Positions 1-6,893 of a stretch of DNA of 40,689 nt are shown here, piece by piece. Numbering within the stretch: position 1 is the stretch's first letter; each line of letters starts with the position of its first letter. The notes below the pieces were generated by a model. That model saw nothing but the letters and a program-made list of their open reading frames with translations. It made no database searches and had not been told where the DNA came from. Origin of the DNA: Cellulomonas citrea. GTDB lineage: Bacteria > Actinomycetota > Actinomycetes > Actinomycetales > Cellulomonadaceae. The stretch lies in contig NZ_VWSD01000009.1 in assembly GCF_009829685.1 (NCBI RefSeq), positions 1 through 40,689 on the forward strand, given 5' to 3'. The translations under genes and the position numbers were made by a program.

Positions 1-1234
1 GCGCGACCGGGGCCGCGGGGGTCGGGCGGGACGCCGGGCGCCGGGTCAGCTCGTCGTACACCCCGACGTAGACCCGGGCCTGCGCGCGCCAGTCGAGCTC
101 CTCGGCCACCCGCCGCCGGGCGGCCAGCGAGCGACGCACCCGCTCGTCGGTGTCGTCGAGCAGGCGCTCCACCTCGTCCGCCATCGCCGCCACGTCACCC
201 GACGGCACGTAGGCGCACGTGTCACCGCCCGAGACACGCGTCTCGACGAGGTCGAACGAGACGGCCGGCACGGCGTAGGCCATGTACTCCATCGTCTTGT
301 TCATCGTCGACAGGTCGTTGAGCGGGGTCTTGCGGTCCGGGCACAGCCCGACCGAGGCGGCGCTCAGGTAGTCGGCGATGCGGTCCGGCCCGACCCGTCC
401 GGTGAACTCCACGACATCGTCCAGACCCAGCCGGGTGCACTGGGCGCGCAGCTCGTCCAGGCAGTCGCCGAACCCGAGCAGGGCCGCGCGCACATCGGTC
501 CGGCCGCGCACCTGCACCAGCTCGCGCACCACCTCGAGCACGACGTGCACGTCGTCCTGCGGTCCCATGATGCCCAGGTAGACCAGGAGGTGGTGTCCGC
601 CCGTGTGGTCGGCGGCCGGCTGGACGGGCCGCATCCGGGCGGTGTCCGGTCCGGAGCGCACGACGGCGGCGTGCTGCGGCGGGACGTGCCCGCGCTCGAG
701 CGCGATGCGCCGGTACGAGGTGTTCGTGGAGATCACCCGGTCGGCCGCGGCGAAGGTGCGGCGCTCCAGCCAGAGCAGACCGGAGTACTGGGCGCGGGCC
801 GAGGCACCGGACGGCGCACCGAACCGGGACAGGAACAGCTCGGGGTTGAGGTCGTGGTGGTCGAACACGAACCGGGTGCGGGCCACGACCCGCCACAGCA
901 GGGCGAGCAGCCAGTAGGTGTCCGGTGGGTTGCACGCCTGGATCACGTCGAAGCCCCGGGACCGGCGCACCCGCACGGACAGCGCGGCCGTGCGCAGCCA
1001 CGAGTACACGAACTCCAGCGCATACCCCGCCAGACCGGTGGCCTGCGGGGCGGGCGCGTACCGGAAGATCTCGACGTCGTCGAGCACCTCGTGGTCGGCG
1101 TCGTCCGGTCCGCGCGGGCAGATGACGCTCACCGCGTAGCCCGCGGCGGTGAGCGCCTGGCACTCGAGCCAGACCCGCCGGTCGAGGGGCACCGACAGGT
1201 TCTGCACGATGATGAGGATGCGGGGGGCCCTCAT
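1..1234 (-). CDS. Glycosyltransferase family 4, C-terminus cut by window edge
   Basis: A GT-B fold retaining glycosyltransferase that probably adds a sugar from a nucleotide donor to the lipid-linked repeat unit at the cytoplasmic membrane face. The N-terminus reads RILIIVQNLSVPLDRRVWLE, the usual opening of this family, and the donor-binding half has the conserved stretch NKTMEYMAYAVPAVSFDL. The frame starts at ATG 1234 and stays open to base 1, giving about 411 codons, so only a few C-terminal residues are probably missing. Its ATG overlaps the stop of a 23-codon ORF by four bases, so translation is likely coupled. It is the last visible gene of a minus-strand run of polysaccharide genes. 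The sugar and acceptor cannot be told from sequence. Confidence 0.88.
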   Translation of the reverse strand, partial: MRAPRILIIVQNLSVPLDRRVWLECQALTAAGYAVSVICPRGPDDADHEVLDDVEIFRYAPAPQATGLAGYALEFVYSWLRTAALSVRVRRSRGFDVIQACNPPDTYWLLALLWRVVARTRFVFDHHDLNPELFLSRFGAPSGASARAQYSGLLWLERRTFAAADRVISTNTSYRRIALERGHVPPQHAAVVRSGPDTARMRPVQPAADHTGGHHLLVYLGIMGPQDDVHVVLEVVRELVQVRGRTDVRAALLGFGDCLDELRAQCTRLGLDDVVEFTGRVGPDRIADYLSAASVGLCPDRKTPLNDLSTMNKTMEYMAYAVPAVSFDLVETRVSGGDTCAYVPSGDVAAMADEVERLLDDTDERVRRSLAARRRVAEELDWRAQARVYVGVYDELTRRPASRPTPAAPVA

Positions 1235-1302
1235 CGCAGACCACCTGCCTGCTCGCGAACCGCCTGGTGCCGCCGCCGCACCACGCCCTGCCTCGTCGTC
1301 AT
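1231..1302 (-). CDS. 23-residue basic mini-ORF coupling two glycosyltransferases
   Basis: A short ORF that starts MTTRQGVVRRRH and is rich in arginine. Its ATG overlaps the TGA of the upstream GT2 gene by four bases, and its own TGA overlaps the ATG of the downstream GT4 gene by four bases. A perfect Shine-Dalgarno, AAAGGAGG, lies five bases before its ATG, although that sequence also encodes the end of the GT2. It lies in a different frame from both neighbours. It may be a coupling ORF that delivers ribosomes to the GT4 start, or a real small protein. No family is recognised. Confidence 0.4.
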   Translation of the reverse strand: MTTRQGVVRRRHQAVREQAGGLR

Positions 1303-2228
1303 CGGTCCTCCTTTGTCGGCCATCCACGCAGCCACGTCCAGTCGGCCGCGAGCGGCCCCCAGGGCTCGGTGCGACCGCGCAGCCGCTCCGCACCGGCCCG
1401 GACCACCACCCCGGCCGCGAGCAGCAGCAGACCCGCGCGCGCACGCACCGGACCCCAGGTCAGCCGCGCCAGGCTCGCCTTCCCGGTCATGAGGAGCCGG
1501 AGCTTGTGCGCCCGTCGCGGTGAGGAGGCCCCGTTCGCGTGCACGGCGACCGCGTCGGGCGTGATCCGCGGGGCGTACCCCCGACGCCGGGCCCGCAGGC
1601 TCAGATCGGCGTCCTCGCCGTACATGAAGTAGCGCTCGTCGAAGCCGCCGAGCTCCTCCCAGACCGGGCGGGGCACCGCCAGCAGGCAGCCCGTGACGAT
1701 GTCGACCTCGCGCGGGGTGTCCCGCTGCCAGCCGCCCAACGACTCCGGGTCGAAGAGCCGGCTGCGCCGGAACAGTGCCGTGAGCCCCGTCGCGGCGCAG
1801 AACCAGCTCCACAGCGTCGGCCGTCCCCAGCAGGACGACGGGTCGAGCGAACCGTCCGGGCGAAGGGTCCTGCCGCCGACAAGGCCGGCCCGCGGGTGCT
1901 CCCGCAGGGCGCCCAGCAACGCGTCCACACAACCCGGCTGGACCACGGCGTCCGGGTTGAGCAGCACGACCACCGGCGCCGCCCCCTGGGCCACACCCCG
2001 GTTGACCGCACGGCCGAACCCCAGGTTGGTACCCGCCCGGTCCACGTCCACCCGCGAGGACCAGGCGTCGAGCACCCGCTGGGTCTCCTCCTGCGAGCCG
2101 TTGTCGACCACCACCACCCGGGTGGGCACCGCGGCCGGGGCCTCGTCGAGCAGCGCGCGCAGGCACCGGTCCAACCAGGCGGCACCGTTGTAGGAGACGA
2201 TGACGACATCCACGTCGGGACCGCTCAT
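1299..2228 (-). CDS. Glycosyltransferase family 2, rhamnosyltransferase (WbbL)-like
   Basis: An inverting GT-A glycosyltransferase of 309 residues. The N-terminus has the nucleotide-binding strand VDVVIVSYNGAAWLDRCL. The block TNLGFGRAVNRGV and the acidic motif LLNPDAVV follow, both typical of the COG1216/WbbL group that often transfers rhamnose; the sugar itself is inference. The longer frame extends upstream to 2300, but ATG 2228 is chosen because it overlaps the stop of the upstream acyltransferase gene by four bases (ATGA) and the domain starts immediately. Downstream it is coupled by another ATGA overlap to the mini-ORF at 1231-1302. It should act at the cytoplasmic membrane face on undecaprenyl-linked intermediates. 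Confidence 0.88.
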   Translation of the reverse strand: MSGPDVDVVIVSYNGAAWLDRCLRALLDEAPAAVPTRVVVVDNGSQEETQRVLDAWSSRVDVDRAGTNLGFGRAVNRGVAQGAAPVVVLLNPDAVVQPGCVDALLGALREHPRAGLVGGRTLRPDGSLDPSSCWGRPTLWSWFCAATGLTALFRRSRLFDPESLGGWQRDTPREVDIVTGCLLAVPRPVWEELGGFDERYFMYGEDADLSLRARRRGYAPRITPDAVAVHANGASSPRRAHKLRLLMTGKASLARLTWGPVRARAGLLLLAAGVVVRAGAERLRGRTEPWGPLAADWTWLRGWPTKEDR

Positions 2229-2770
2229 GCGGGCGGGTCCTCGACCGGCCGGCCGTCGCGCCAGGCGACCACCCGGGCCGGTGCACCGACCGCGATGCAC
2301 CCGGCCGGCAGCGACCGGGTGACGACCGAGCCGGCCCCGACGACGGCGCCGTCACCGATGGTCACACCGGCGACGACGGTCACCCGCGCACCGAGCCACA
2401 CATCGGCCCCGATGCTCACGTCCTGCTCGATGCGCGGCTGGTCCATGATCGGCGTGCCCGGCCTCGTCGCGTAGTTGCTCGCGGTGATGAAGACCTCGGG
2501 CCCGAGCAGCGCGTTGTCCCCGAGGCTGATGCGCCCGGTCGCGTCGCCGGCCCACAGGCAGCAGCGCTCACCGACGTGCACGTCGCGGCCCAGCACGATC
2601 CGCGACCCGTTGCGCAGGCTCGCGGTGGGCGACATGCGCAGGCCCGGGCCCGCGGTGATCTCGCGACGCGGCAGCGCATGGCTGTAGACGTGGAACCGGG
2701 CGACCTTGACCAGGTGCAGCAGCGACGAGGGGCGCAGCAGGTCGAGAACCCCGGCCCGCGGGGCGCTCAC
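2225..2770 (-). CDS. Hexapeptide-repeat O-acyltransferase (WcaF/maltose acetyltransferase fold)
   Basis: A left-handed beta-helix acyltransferase of about 181 residues that probably acetylates a sugar hydroxyl of the polysaccharide using acetyl-CoA. Hexapeptide turns run through IGADVWLGARVTVVAGVTIG and GAVVGAGSVVTRSLPAG, ending in the family's closing VGAPARVV. Two GTG starts are possible, 2779 and 2770. I chose 2770 because it overlaps the stop of a short upstream ORF in a GTGA junction and has GGTGG at suitable spacing; the choice is tentative. The stop overlaps the next glycosyltransferase ATG by four bases. O-acetylation of an exopolysaccharide fits the context, but the substrate is not shown. 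Confidence 0.82.
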   Translation of the reverse strand: MSAPRAGVLDLLRPSSLLHLVKVARFHVYSHALPRREITAGPGLRMSPTASLRNGSRIVLGRDVHVGERCCLWAGDATGRISLGDNALLGPEVFITASNYATRPGTPIMDQPRIEQDVSIGADVWLGARVTVVAGVTIGDGAVVGAGSVVTRSLPAGCIAVGAPARVVAWRDGRPVEDPPA

Positions 2771-2832
2771 CGTCCCCACCGAGGTGTCGCGCCGGTGGCC
2801 CGGAGCAGGACGAGCCCACGTCGTCGCAGCAT
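2767..2832 (-). CDS. 21-residue basic mini-ORF coupled to the acyltransferase
   Basis: A small ORF starting MLRRRGLVLLR with four arginines in its first eleven residues. It has a purine-rich ribosome site (GGAAGGGG) seven bases before ATG 2832. Its TGA overlaps the GTG start of the acyltransferase (GTGA). It resembles the mini-ORF at 1231-1302 in size, basic composition and coupled position. It could be a leader that governs translation of the next gene or simply a chance ORF; no family is recognised. Confidence 0.3.
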   Translation of the reverse strand: MLRRRGLVLLRATGATPRWGR

Positions 2833-2924
2833 GGTCGCCCCTTCCCCGCCGATGTGGTGCCCGCTCACGTCAGCCTCGCACGGTAGTGGCGCGGGCGACG
2901 GCGCGGCGAGCGCTGCGCCCAACA

Positions 2925-4079
2925 TCACCCGCGCCGCGCGCGCACCTCGTCGGCGACGTCGACCACCTGGGTCGCGGCCCGGTGCCAGGTGTAGTGGCGA
3001 CGGCGACGGTCGACGGCCTGGGCGCACGCCTCGTAGAGGCCGTCGTCCTGCAGCGCGCGGACGATCTCGTCGGCCAGGTCGACCGGGTCCTGCGAGCGCA
3101 CCAGCCGTCCGCCGTCCGCACCGAGGATCTCCGGCATCGCGCAGGCGTCGCGCGCCACGCACGGCAGCCCGCGCAGCAGGGCCTCGACGAACGCGATGCC
3201 GAACCCCTCCATGAGCGAGGGCATGACGAACAGGTCGTGGCTGTCCATGAGCCGTCCGACCTGGTCGAACGGGACCCGGCCGAGGAACTCGACACCGTCC
3301 GGTGGCGCCGACCGCAGCGGCCAGGTCGAGGGTCCCGCCACGGTGAGCGTGACCGGCACGTCCCCGTGCGCCCGCAGGTGCTCGAAGGCCGCGACCACCT
3401 GCGGACCGGCCTTGGTGTCGAAGTCCCGTCCGACGAACAGCAGCCGCCGGACCGGCCCCTGGCGCCGCACCGGGACCGGCGCGTCGAGCGCGACGGGCAC
3501 GTTGACCCCCGGGTTGACGACGCGCACCCGCTCGGCGCCCACCCCGTGGGCGACGAGGCTGTCGGCGAGCCAGCGGCTCATCGGCAGCAGCATCGCGGCG
3601 TGCTCGTAGACCTGGTCCTGCCGTCGGCGCAGGGCGTCGATCCGGTGACGGCCCAGAGCGCGGAAGTGCGGGACCCCGCCGGGTCCGTACAGGTCGAGCA
3701 GGAGCGCATAGCTGAGGTCCTGCAGCACGGCGAACGGGACGTCGGTCACGCCCAGGTCCTGGATCTGGAGCAGCACGTCGATGTCGGCGCGGTCGGCGGC
3801 GCGGCGCAGCCGGCGGGCCACCACGGCACGGGTGGTCGGGGCGTGCCGCCAGGGTGAGGTCCAGCCGGCGGCGGTCCGCCGGACGGACGCCAGCCGCGCC
3901 ACCTGACGCTCGAGGTCGGACAGCCCGACCTCGACGTCCTGCACCTGGGCGACCTCGTCGAGCGCCAGGCGCAGGTTCCACGGGGTGCCCGACCAGCTCG
4001 TCTGGCGCGGGTCGGTCCAGTGGCAGGCGAACCCGAGCCGTGCGTGGCCCTCGGTCGTCGACGTCACGGTCGCGGTCAC
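2925..4079 (-). CDS. Glycosyltransferase family 4
   Basis: A GT-B glycosyltransferase of 384 residues that probably extends the lipid-linked polysaccharide repeat. The donor-binding half has RRLLFVGRDFDTKAGPQVV and the EX7E-type motif in MPSLMEGFGIAFVEALLRGL. The N-terminal acceptor half has an unusual opening, HWTDPRQTSWSGTPWNL, typical of one GT4 subgroup. GTG 4079 is preferred because AGAAGGGA lies just upstream. It is the first gene of the minus-strand run; the next gene is about 90-150 bases on, so that gene may have its own promoter. It is divergent from the deacetylase at 4179. The sugar transferred is unknown. Confidence 0.88.
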   Translation of the reverse strand: MTATVTSTTEGHARLGFACHWTDPRQTSWSGTPWNLRLALDEVAQVQDVEVGLSDLERQVARLASVRRTAAGWTSPWRHAPTTRAVVARRLRRAADRADIDVLLQIQDLGVTDVPFAVLQDLSYALLLDLYGPGGVPHFRALGRHRIDALRRRQDQVYEHAAMLLPMSRWLADSLVAHGVGAERVRVVNPGVNVPVALDAPVPVRRQGPVRRLLFVGRDFDTKAGPQVVAAFEHLRAHGDVPVTLTVAGPSTWPLRSAPPDGVEFLGRVPFDQVGRLMDSHDLFVMPSLMEGFGIAFVEALLRGLPCVARDACAMPEILGADGGRLVRSQDPVDLADEIVRALQDDGLYEACAQAVDRRRRHYTWHRAATQVVDVADEVRARRG

Positions 4080-4178
4080 GATCCCTTCTCAGGCCCGGCC
4101 CGGACGGGGCGCCCGCGCGGGCTGGAGGCTTCGGGCAGGATAGGGCGCGCCACCGACCGACGGAAGGGACACCGCGCC
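4080..4178. promoter_or_regulatory. Divergent intergenic region between GT4 and deacetylase
   Basis: These 99 bases separate two divergent genes and must hold both transcription starts if neither is read through from afar. GGAAGGGA at about 4162-4169 is the ribosome site for the plus-strand gene and AGAAGGGA serves the minus-strand gene. CAGGATAG near 4137-4144 contains a possible actinobacterial -10. No convincing -35 is visible. Confidence 0.35.
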
Positions 4179-4916
4179 GTGCGAGACCTGCCCGGCCCGC
4201 TCACGCTGCTCGGACCTGGGGCTCGACGACGGGCCCGACGCGTCGCGGACCTCGTGCTGGCCCCGGTCTCGTCCGTCGCGGGCGGGCACGACCTCAGCCA
4301 GGTCGCGGTCACCTTCGACGACGGGCCCGAACCGTCGGTGACCCCGCCGCTGCTCGAGCTGCTCGCCCGGCACGAGGTCCGGTGCACCTTCTTCCTCCTG
4401 GTGAAGCAGGCCGAGCAGCACCCCGACCTCGTGCGGGCCGTGGTCGAGGCGGGGCACGAGATCGCCCTGCACGGCCTCGACCACCGTCCGCTGCCGCCGA
4501 TGGGGCACCGTGGGGCCTACCGCTACCTGCGCGAGGCCAAGGCCCGGCTGGAGGCCGTGGCGCAGGTCCCGGTGCACTGGTACCGCCCGCCCTACGGCAA
4601 GCAGTCGGTGAGGTCCTGGGCTGCCGCGCGCAGGGCCGGTCTGGACGTGGTCGTCTGGTCGGCCGATGCGGCCGACTGGGAGGACCTCGACGTGGCGGCG
4701 GTCGTCGAGCTGGCGCACGTGCGACTCGCCGGAGGCGGTGTGCTGCTGCTGCACGAGCGTCTCGAGCCGGGCCCGGCGGGCGAGCCGGTCGAGTCGCACC
4801 TGGACCGGGTCGAGATGGTCGAGCGCGTGCTCACGGACCTGGGCGGCCGGGGGCTGCGGCCGGTCACCGTGGGCGACCTCGCCCGCCGGGCGCGTCGGAC
4901 CGCCTGGTTCCGCTGA
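4179..4916 (+). CDS. Polysaccharide deacetylase, NodB/carbohydrate esterase 4 family
   Basis: A metal-dependent deacetylase of 245 residues that removes N- or O-acetyl groups from amino-sugar polymers or precursors. All CE4 motifs are visible: TFDDG at 45-49 (catalytic base and metal Asp), HxxxH with His98 and His102 as metal ligands, RPPYG at 136-140, VVVWSADAADW near 158-167, and LLLHE at 189-193 with the catalytic His. GTG 4179 is chosen because GGAAGGGA lies nine bases upstream and the domain then fits; the frame extends to 4020 inside the divergent gene. No clear signal peptide is visible, so it may act in the cytoplasm or at the membrane. It stands alone between divergent and convergent genes and ends before a strong hairpin. 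Confidence 0.88.
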   Translation: MRDLPGPLTLLGPGARRRARRVADLVLAPVSSVAGGHDLSQVAVTFDDGPEPSVTPPLLELLARHEVRCTFFLLVKQAEQHPDLVRAVVEAGHEIALHGLDHRPLPPMGHRGAYRYLREAKARLEAVAQVPVHWYRPPYGKQSVRSWAAARRAGLDVVVWSADAADWEDLDVAAVVELAHVRLAGGGVLLLHERLEPGPAGEPVESHLDRVEMVERVLTDLGGRGLRPVTVGDLARRARRTAWFR

Positions 4917-4919
4917 ACG

Positions 4920-4962
4920 CACGGGTGGGCGCGGTGACCTGAGGTCACCGCGCCCACCCGTG
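4920..4962. terminator. Perfect 21-bp inverted repeat, bidirectional terminator
   Basis: Arms of 21 bases, 4920-4940 and 4942-4962, are exact reverse complements around one central G. The repeat starts three bases after the deacetylase stop and ends six bases before the stop of the converging beta-helix gene. Its symmetry and place indicate a terminator used from both sides. No T-run follows, as is common in high-GC actinobacteria. Confidence 0.85.
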
Positions 4963-4968
4963 CTGCTG

Positions 4969-6660
4969 CTAGTAGCTGATCGCGGCGCCGCTCGTCGCCA
5001 CGTTGCCCGACCAGGTCACGGGCACGTTCACCCGGGCCGAGCCGTACGACGAGTCACCGAACGTGTTGTCCCGCACCGTGATGTTCTGCACGATGTACTG
5101 GCCGTTGTTCCCGTCCACCACGAAGACGGTGAAGTTGCCGCCGGACAGGTAGTTCTTCTCGACCAGGACCGGTCCCACCGTGCTCGGCCCCAGGTCAGGG
5201 GCGAGGAACAGGGCGGAGTTCGTGCTCGCGCTGTTGGCCAGGTCGATCCGGTTGTGCCGCACGACGAGGTTGGTGACGCCGGACTGCATCTGCCCGCCGT
5301 CGGAGTGGGCACCGGCGGCCGGGGTCAGGTCGTGGATCCAGCTGTCCTGCAGGGTCGTGTTCGAACCGAGCTTGACCCCGTCACCCGTGGTCCCGTGGAT
5401 GTTGACCCGCAGCGCGGTCCAGTTGGAGTACCCGATGCCGTTCTCGAAGCCGTAGATCTCGCTGTCCTGGACCGTCACGGAGCCCGAGACGACCCGCACG
5501 CCGTCACCTGAGCCCGAGCCGTGGATCCGCGAGTTCCTGATGACGACACCGGAGGCGTTGATCGTCACCGCACCGGAGATGTCGAGGCCGTCGATCACCT
5601 GGTTGGGCGTCGTCACCGTGAGCGGGCCGGAGGCCTTGAGCGAGGTCCCTGCGGGAACCCCGGTCGTCGAGGCGTCGGGGAAACCGGTGCTCGAGGTCGG
5701 GGTCGGGGTCGGCGTGGCCGTCGGGGTCGGCGTCGGGGTCGGGGTGACCGTCGGGGTCGGCGTCGGGGTCGGGGTGACCGTCGGCGTCGGGGTCGGGGTG
5801 ACCGTCGGCGTCGGGGTCGGGGTGACCGTCGGCGTCGGCGTCGGCGTCGGCGTGGCCGTCGGCGTCGGGGTCGGGGTCGGCGTGGCCGTCGGCGTCGGGG
5901 TCGGGGTCGGCGTCGGGGCCGGCGTCGTGCCGGTGGGCCGCAGCGCGATCGCCACGTAGCTCCAGCGTGTCGGCTTCGGCGCGTTGGTCCCGATCAGGGT
6001 CGAGGTTCCCGCCGATGCCGGGGCCGACTGGAACCAGTAGGTGTCACCCGCCGGCACCAGGTACTGGGCCTGCAGGGTCTGACCGGACAGAACCGTCCGA
6101 CCAGCCGCGGCCGACCAGTCGTTGCCGACACCCAGGACGATGTCGCCCGGCGCCGTGACCGTCGACACCCCGGCCGCTGCCGTCACCGTGGACGACGTGC
6201 CCGAGGACGAGGCCAGAGCCGCGTTGGTGACGGCGTAGAGCGTGCTCGAGCTGTAGTACCCGCCGAGCTTCAACGACGCCACCGGGGCGCACAGCGGCAG
6301 GGCGGACTTCGCGCTCGCGGTCCAGACCTCGGCCGTACCGCCGACCTTGTTGGCCCGCTTGGTCAGCGTCCACTTGAGGTTGCAGCCGCTCACCGAGGCG
6401 ACGCTCTGGCTCCCACCAGCGGGCCCGTCCGCCGCAACAGCGAGCGCGAGGACAGCCGCCCCGGAGGTCGAGACCGTCGAGATCGGCACCGTCCGCGACG
6501 GCGCGCGCGAGACCGCCGACGCCGAGGTCACGGTCGTTCCCGTCGCGGCTGCCGCGCTCTGCGCCTGCGCCACCGGGATCGCTGCGAGCCCCACCGCGGC
6601 ACCCACCATCGCGGCTGCCAGTCGAGGCACCCGCTGGATCCGTACCTTGTCGCTTCGCAT
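4969..6660 (-). CDS. Secreted right-handed beta-helix protein with Pro-Thr linker
   Basis: A 563-residue exported protein. Residues 1-33 form a signal peptide (basic start, hydrophobic core, AQA/QS cleavage-like end). Residues about 40-240 are a beta-sandwich-like module with [19 protein letters not shown], seen in other actinobacterial secreted proteins. Residues about 247-322 are a (PT)n linker, likely O-glycosylated. Residues about 325-563 are a right-handed parallel beta-helix with repeated turns such as [15 protein letters not shown] and LQDSWIHDL. The fold is shared with polysaccharide lyases and epimerases, but no catalytic set can be assigned. ATG 6660 is preferred to the upstream GTG 6744 because the signal peptide then starts properly and GAGGAC precedes it. 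The next gene upstream carries a close copy of the beta-helix. Confidence 0.85.
   Translation of the reverse strand: MRSDKVRIQRVPRLAAAMVGAAVGLAAIPVAQAQSAAAATGTTVTSASAVSRAPSRTVPISTVSTSGAAVLALAVAADGPAGGSQSVASVSGCNLKWTLTKRANKVGGTAEVWTASAKSALPLCAPVASLKLGGYYSSSTLYAVTNAALASSSGTSSTVTAAAGVSTVTAPGDIVLGVGNDWSAAAGRTVLSGQTLQAQYLVPAGDTYWFQSAPASAGTSTLIGTNAPKPTRWSYVAIALRPTGTTPAPTPTPTPTPTATPTPTPTPTATPTPTPTPTVTPTPTPTVTPTPTPTVTPTPTPTPTVTPTPTPTPTATPTPTPTSSTGFPDASTTGVPAGTSLKASGPLTVTTPNQVIDGLDISGAVTINASGVVIRNSRIHGSGSGDGVRVVSGSVTVQDSEIYGFENGIGYSNWTALRVNIHGTTGDGVKLGSNTTLQDSWIHDLTPAAGAHSDGGQMQSGVTNLVVRHNRIDLANSASTNSALFLAPDLGPSTVGPVLVEKNYLSGGNFTVFVVDGNNGQYIVQNITVRDNTFGDSSYGSARVNVPVTWSGNVATSGAAISY
5695..5920. repeat. 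Minisatellite encoding the Pro-Thr linker
   Basis: About 226 bases built of GTCGGGGTCGGCGTC-like units, with a higher-order repeat of 18-30 bases that ends in GTGACCGTC or GTGGCCGTC. On the minus strand it encodes PT dipeptides broken by PTVTP and PTATP. Such tracts vary in length by slippage. Confidence 0.9.
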
Positions 6661-6740
6661 GGCGTTCACGTCCTCTCGGTCATCGTCGAGAGTCAGATCG
6701 ACGCGACCGAGGCCCTGCCATGATGGGACCTGGAGCAGTG

Positions 6741-6756
6741 TCACCCAGTTGGGTGA
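6741..6756. promoter_or_regulatory. Palindrome upstream of the beta-helix gene
   Basis: TCACCCAGTTGGGTGA is a perfect dyad of two 6-base arms (TCACCC/GGGTGA) with a four-base centre that is not itself symmetric. It lies about 81-96 bases before ATG 6660 and could be an operator. The half-site resembles the GGGTGAA motif found upstream of four other genes in this locus. Confidence 0.45.
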
Positions 6757-6856
6757 GCAAGCGCCCGGGCGCCCAGACGAGGTCGCCCCGAACAGGGACG
6801 ACGCGATCCGCGACTGTCCACAGTCTCAGGGGTGCCCGGTGGCGACGGGTCGCCGG

Positions 6857-6875
6857 GGGTCGGCGGTGCCGACCC
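6857..6875 (-). terminator. Hairpin downstream of second beta-helix gene
   Basis: Arms gggtcggc and gccgaccc are perfectly complementary around a three-base loop, 19-37 bases past the stop of the minus-strand gene ending at 6894. A second weaker stem (ggcga/tcgcc) lies next to it. The place suits a factor-independent terminator without a T-run. Confidence 0.5.
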
Positions 6876-6893
6876 GAGGCGCAGTCGTGCAGG

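Noticed and set aside
4020-4178. Longer N-terminus for the polysaccharide deacetylase
   Set aside because: It would overlap the divergent glycosyltransferase start and lacks a ribosome site; GTG 4179 has GGAAGGGA at good spacing.
5695-5920. Possible CRISPR-like array
   Set aside because: Units are short, directly adjacent and code for a Pro-Thr linker; there are no unique spacers.
5521-6723. Arg-Gly repeat protein on the plus strand across the minisatellite
   Set aside because: An RGRRRGRG-type translation comes only from reading the Pro-Thr linker repeat in antisense.
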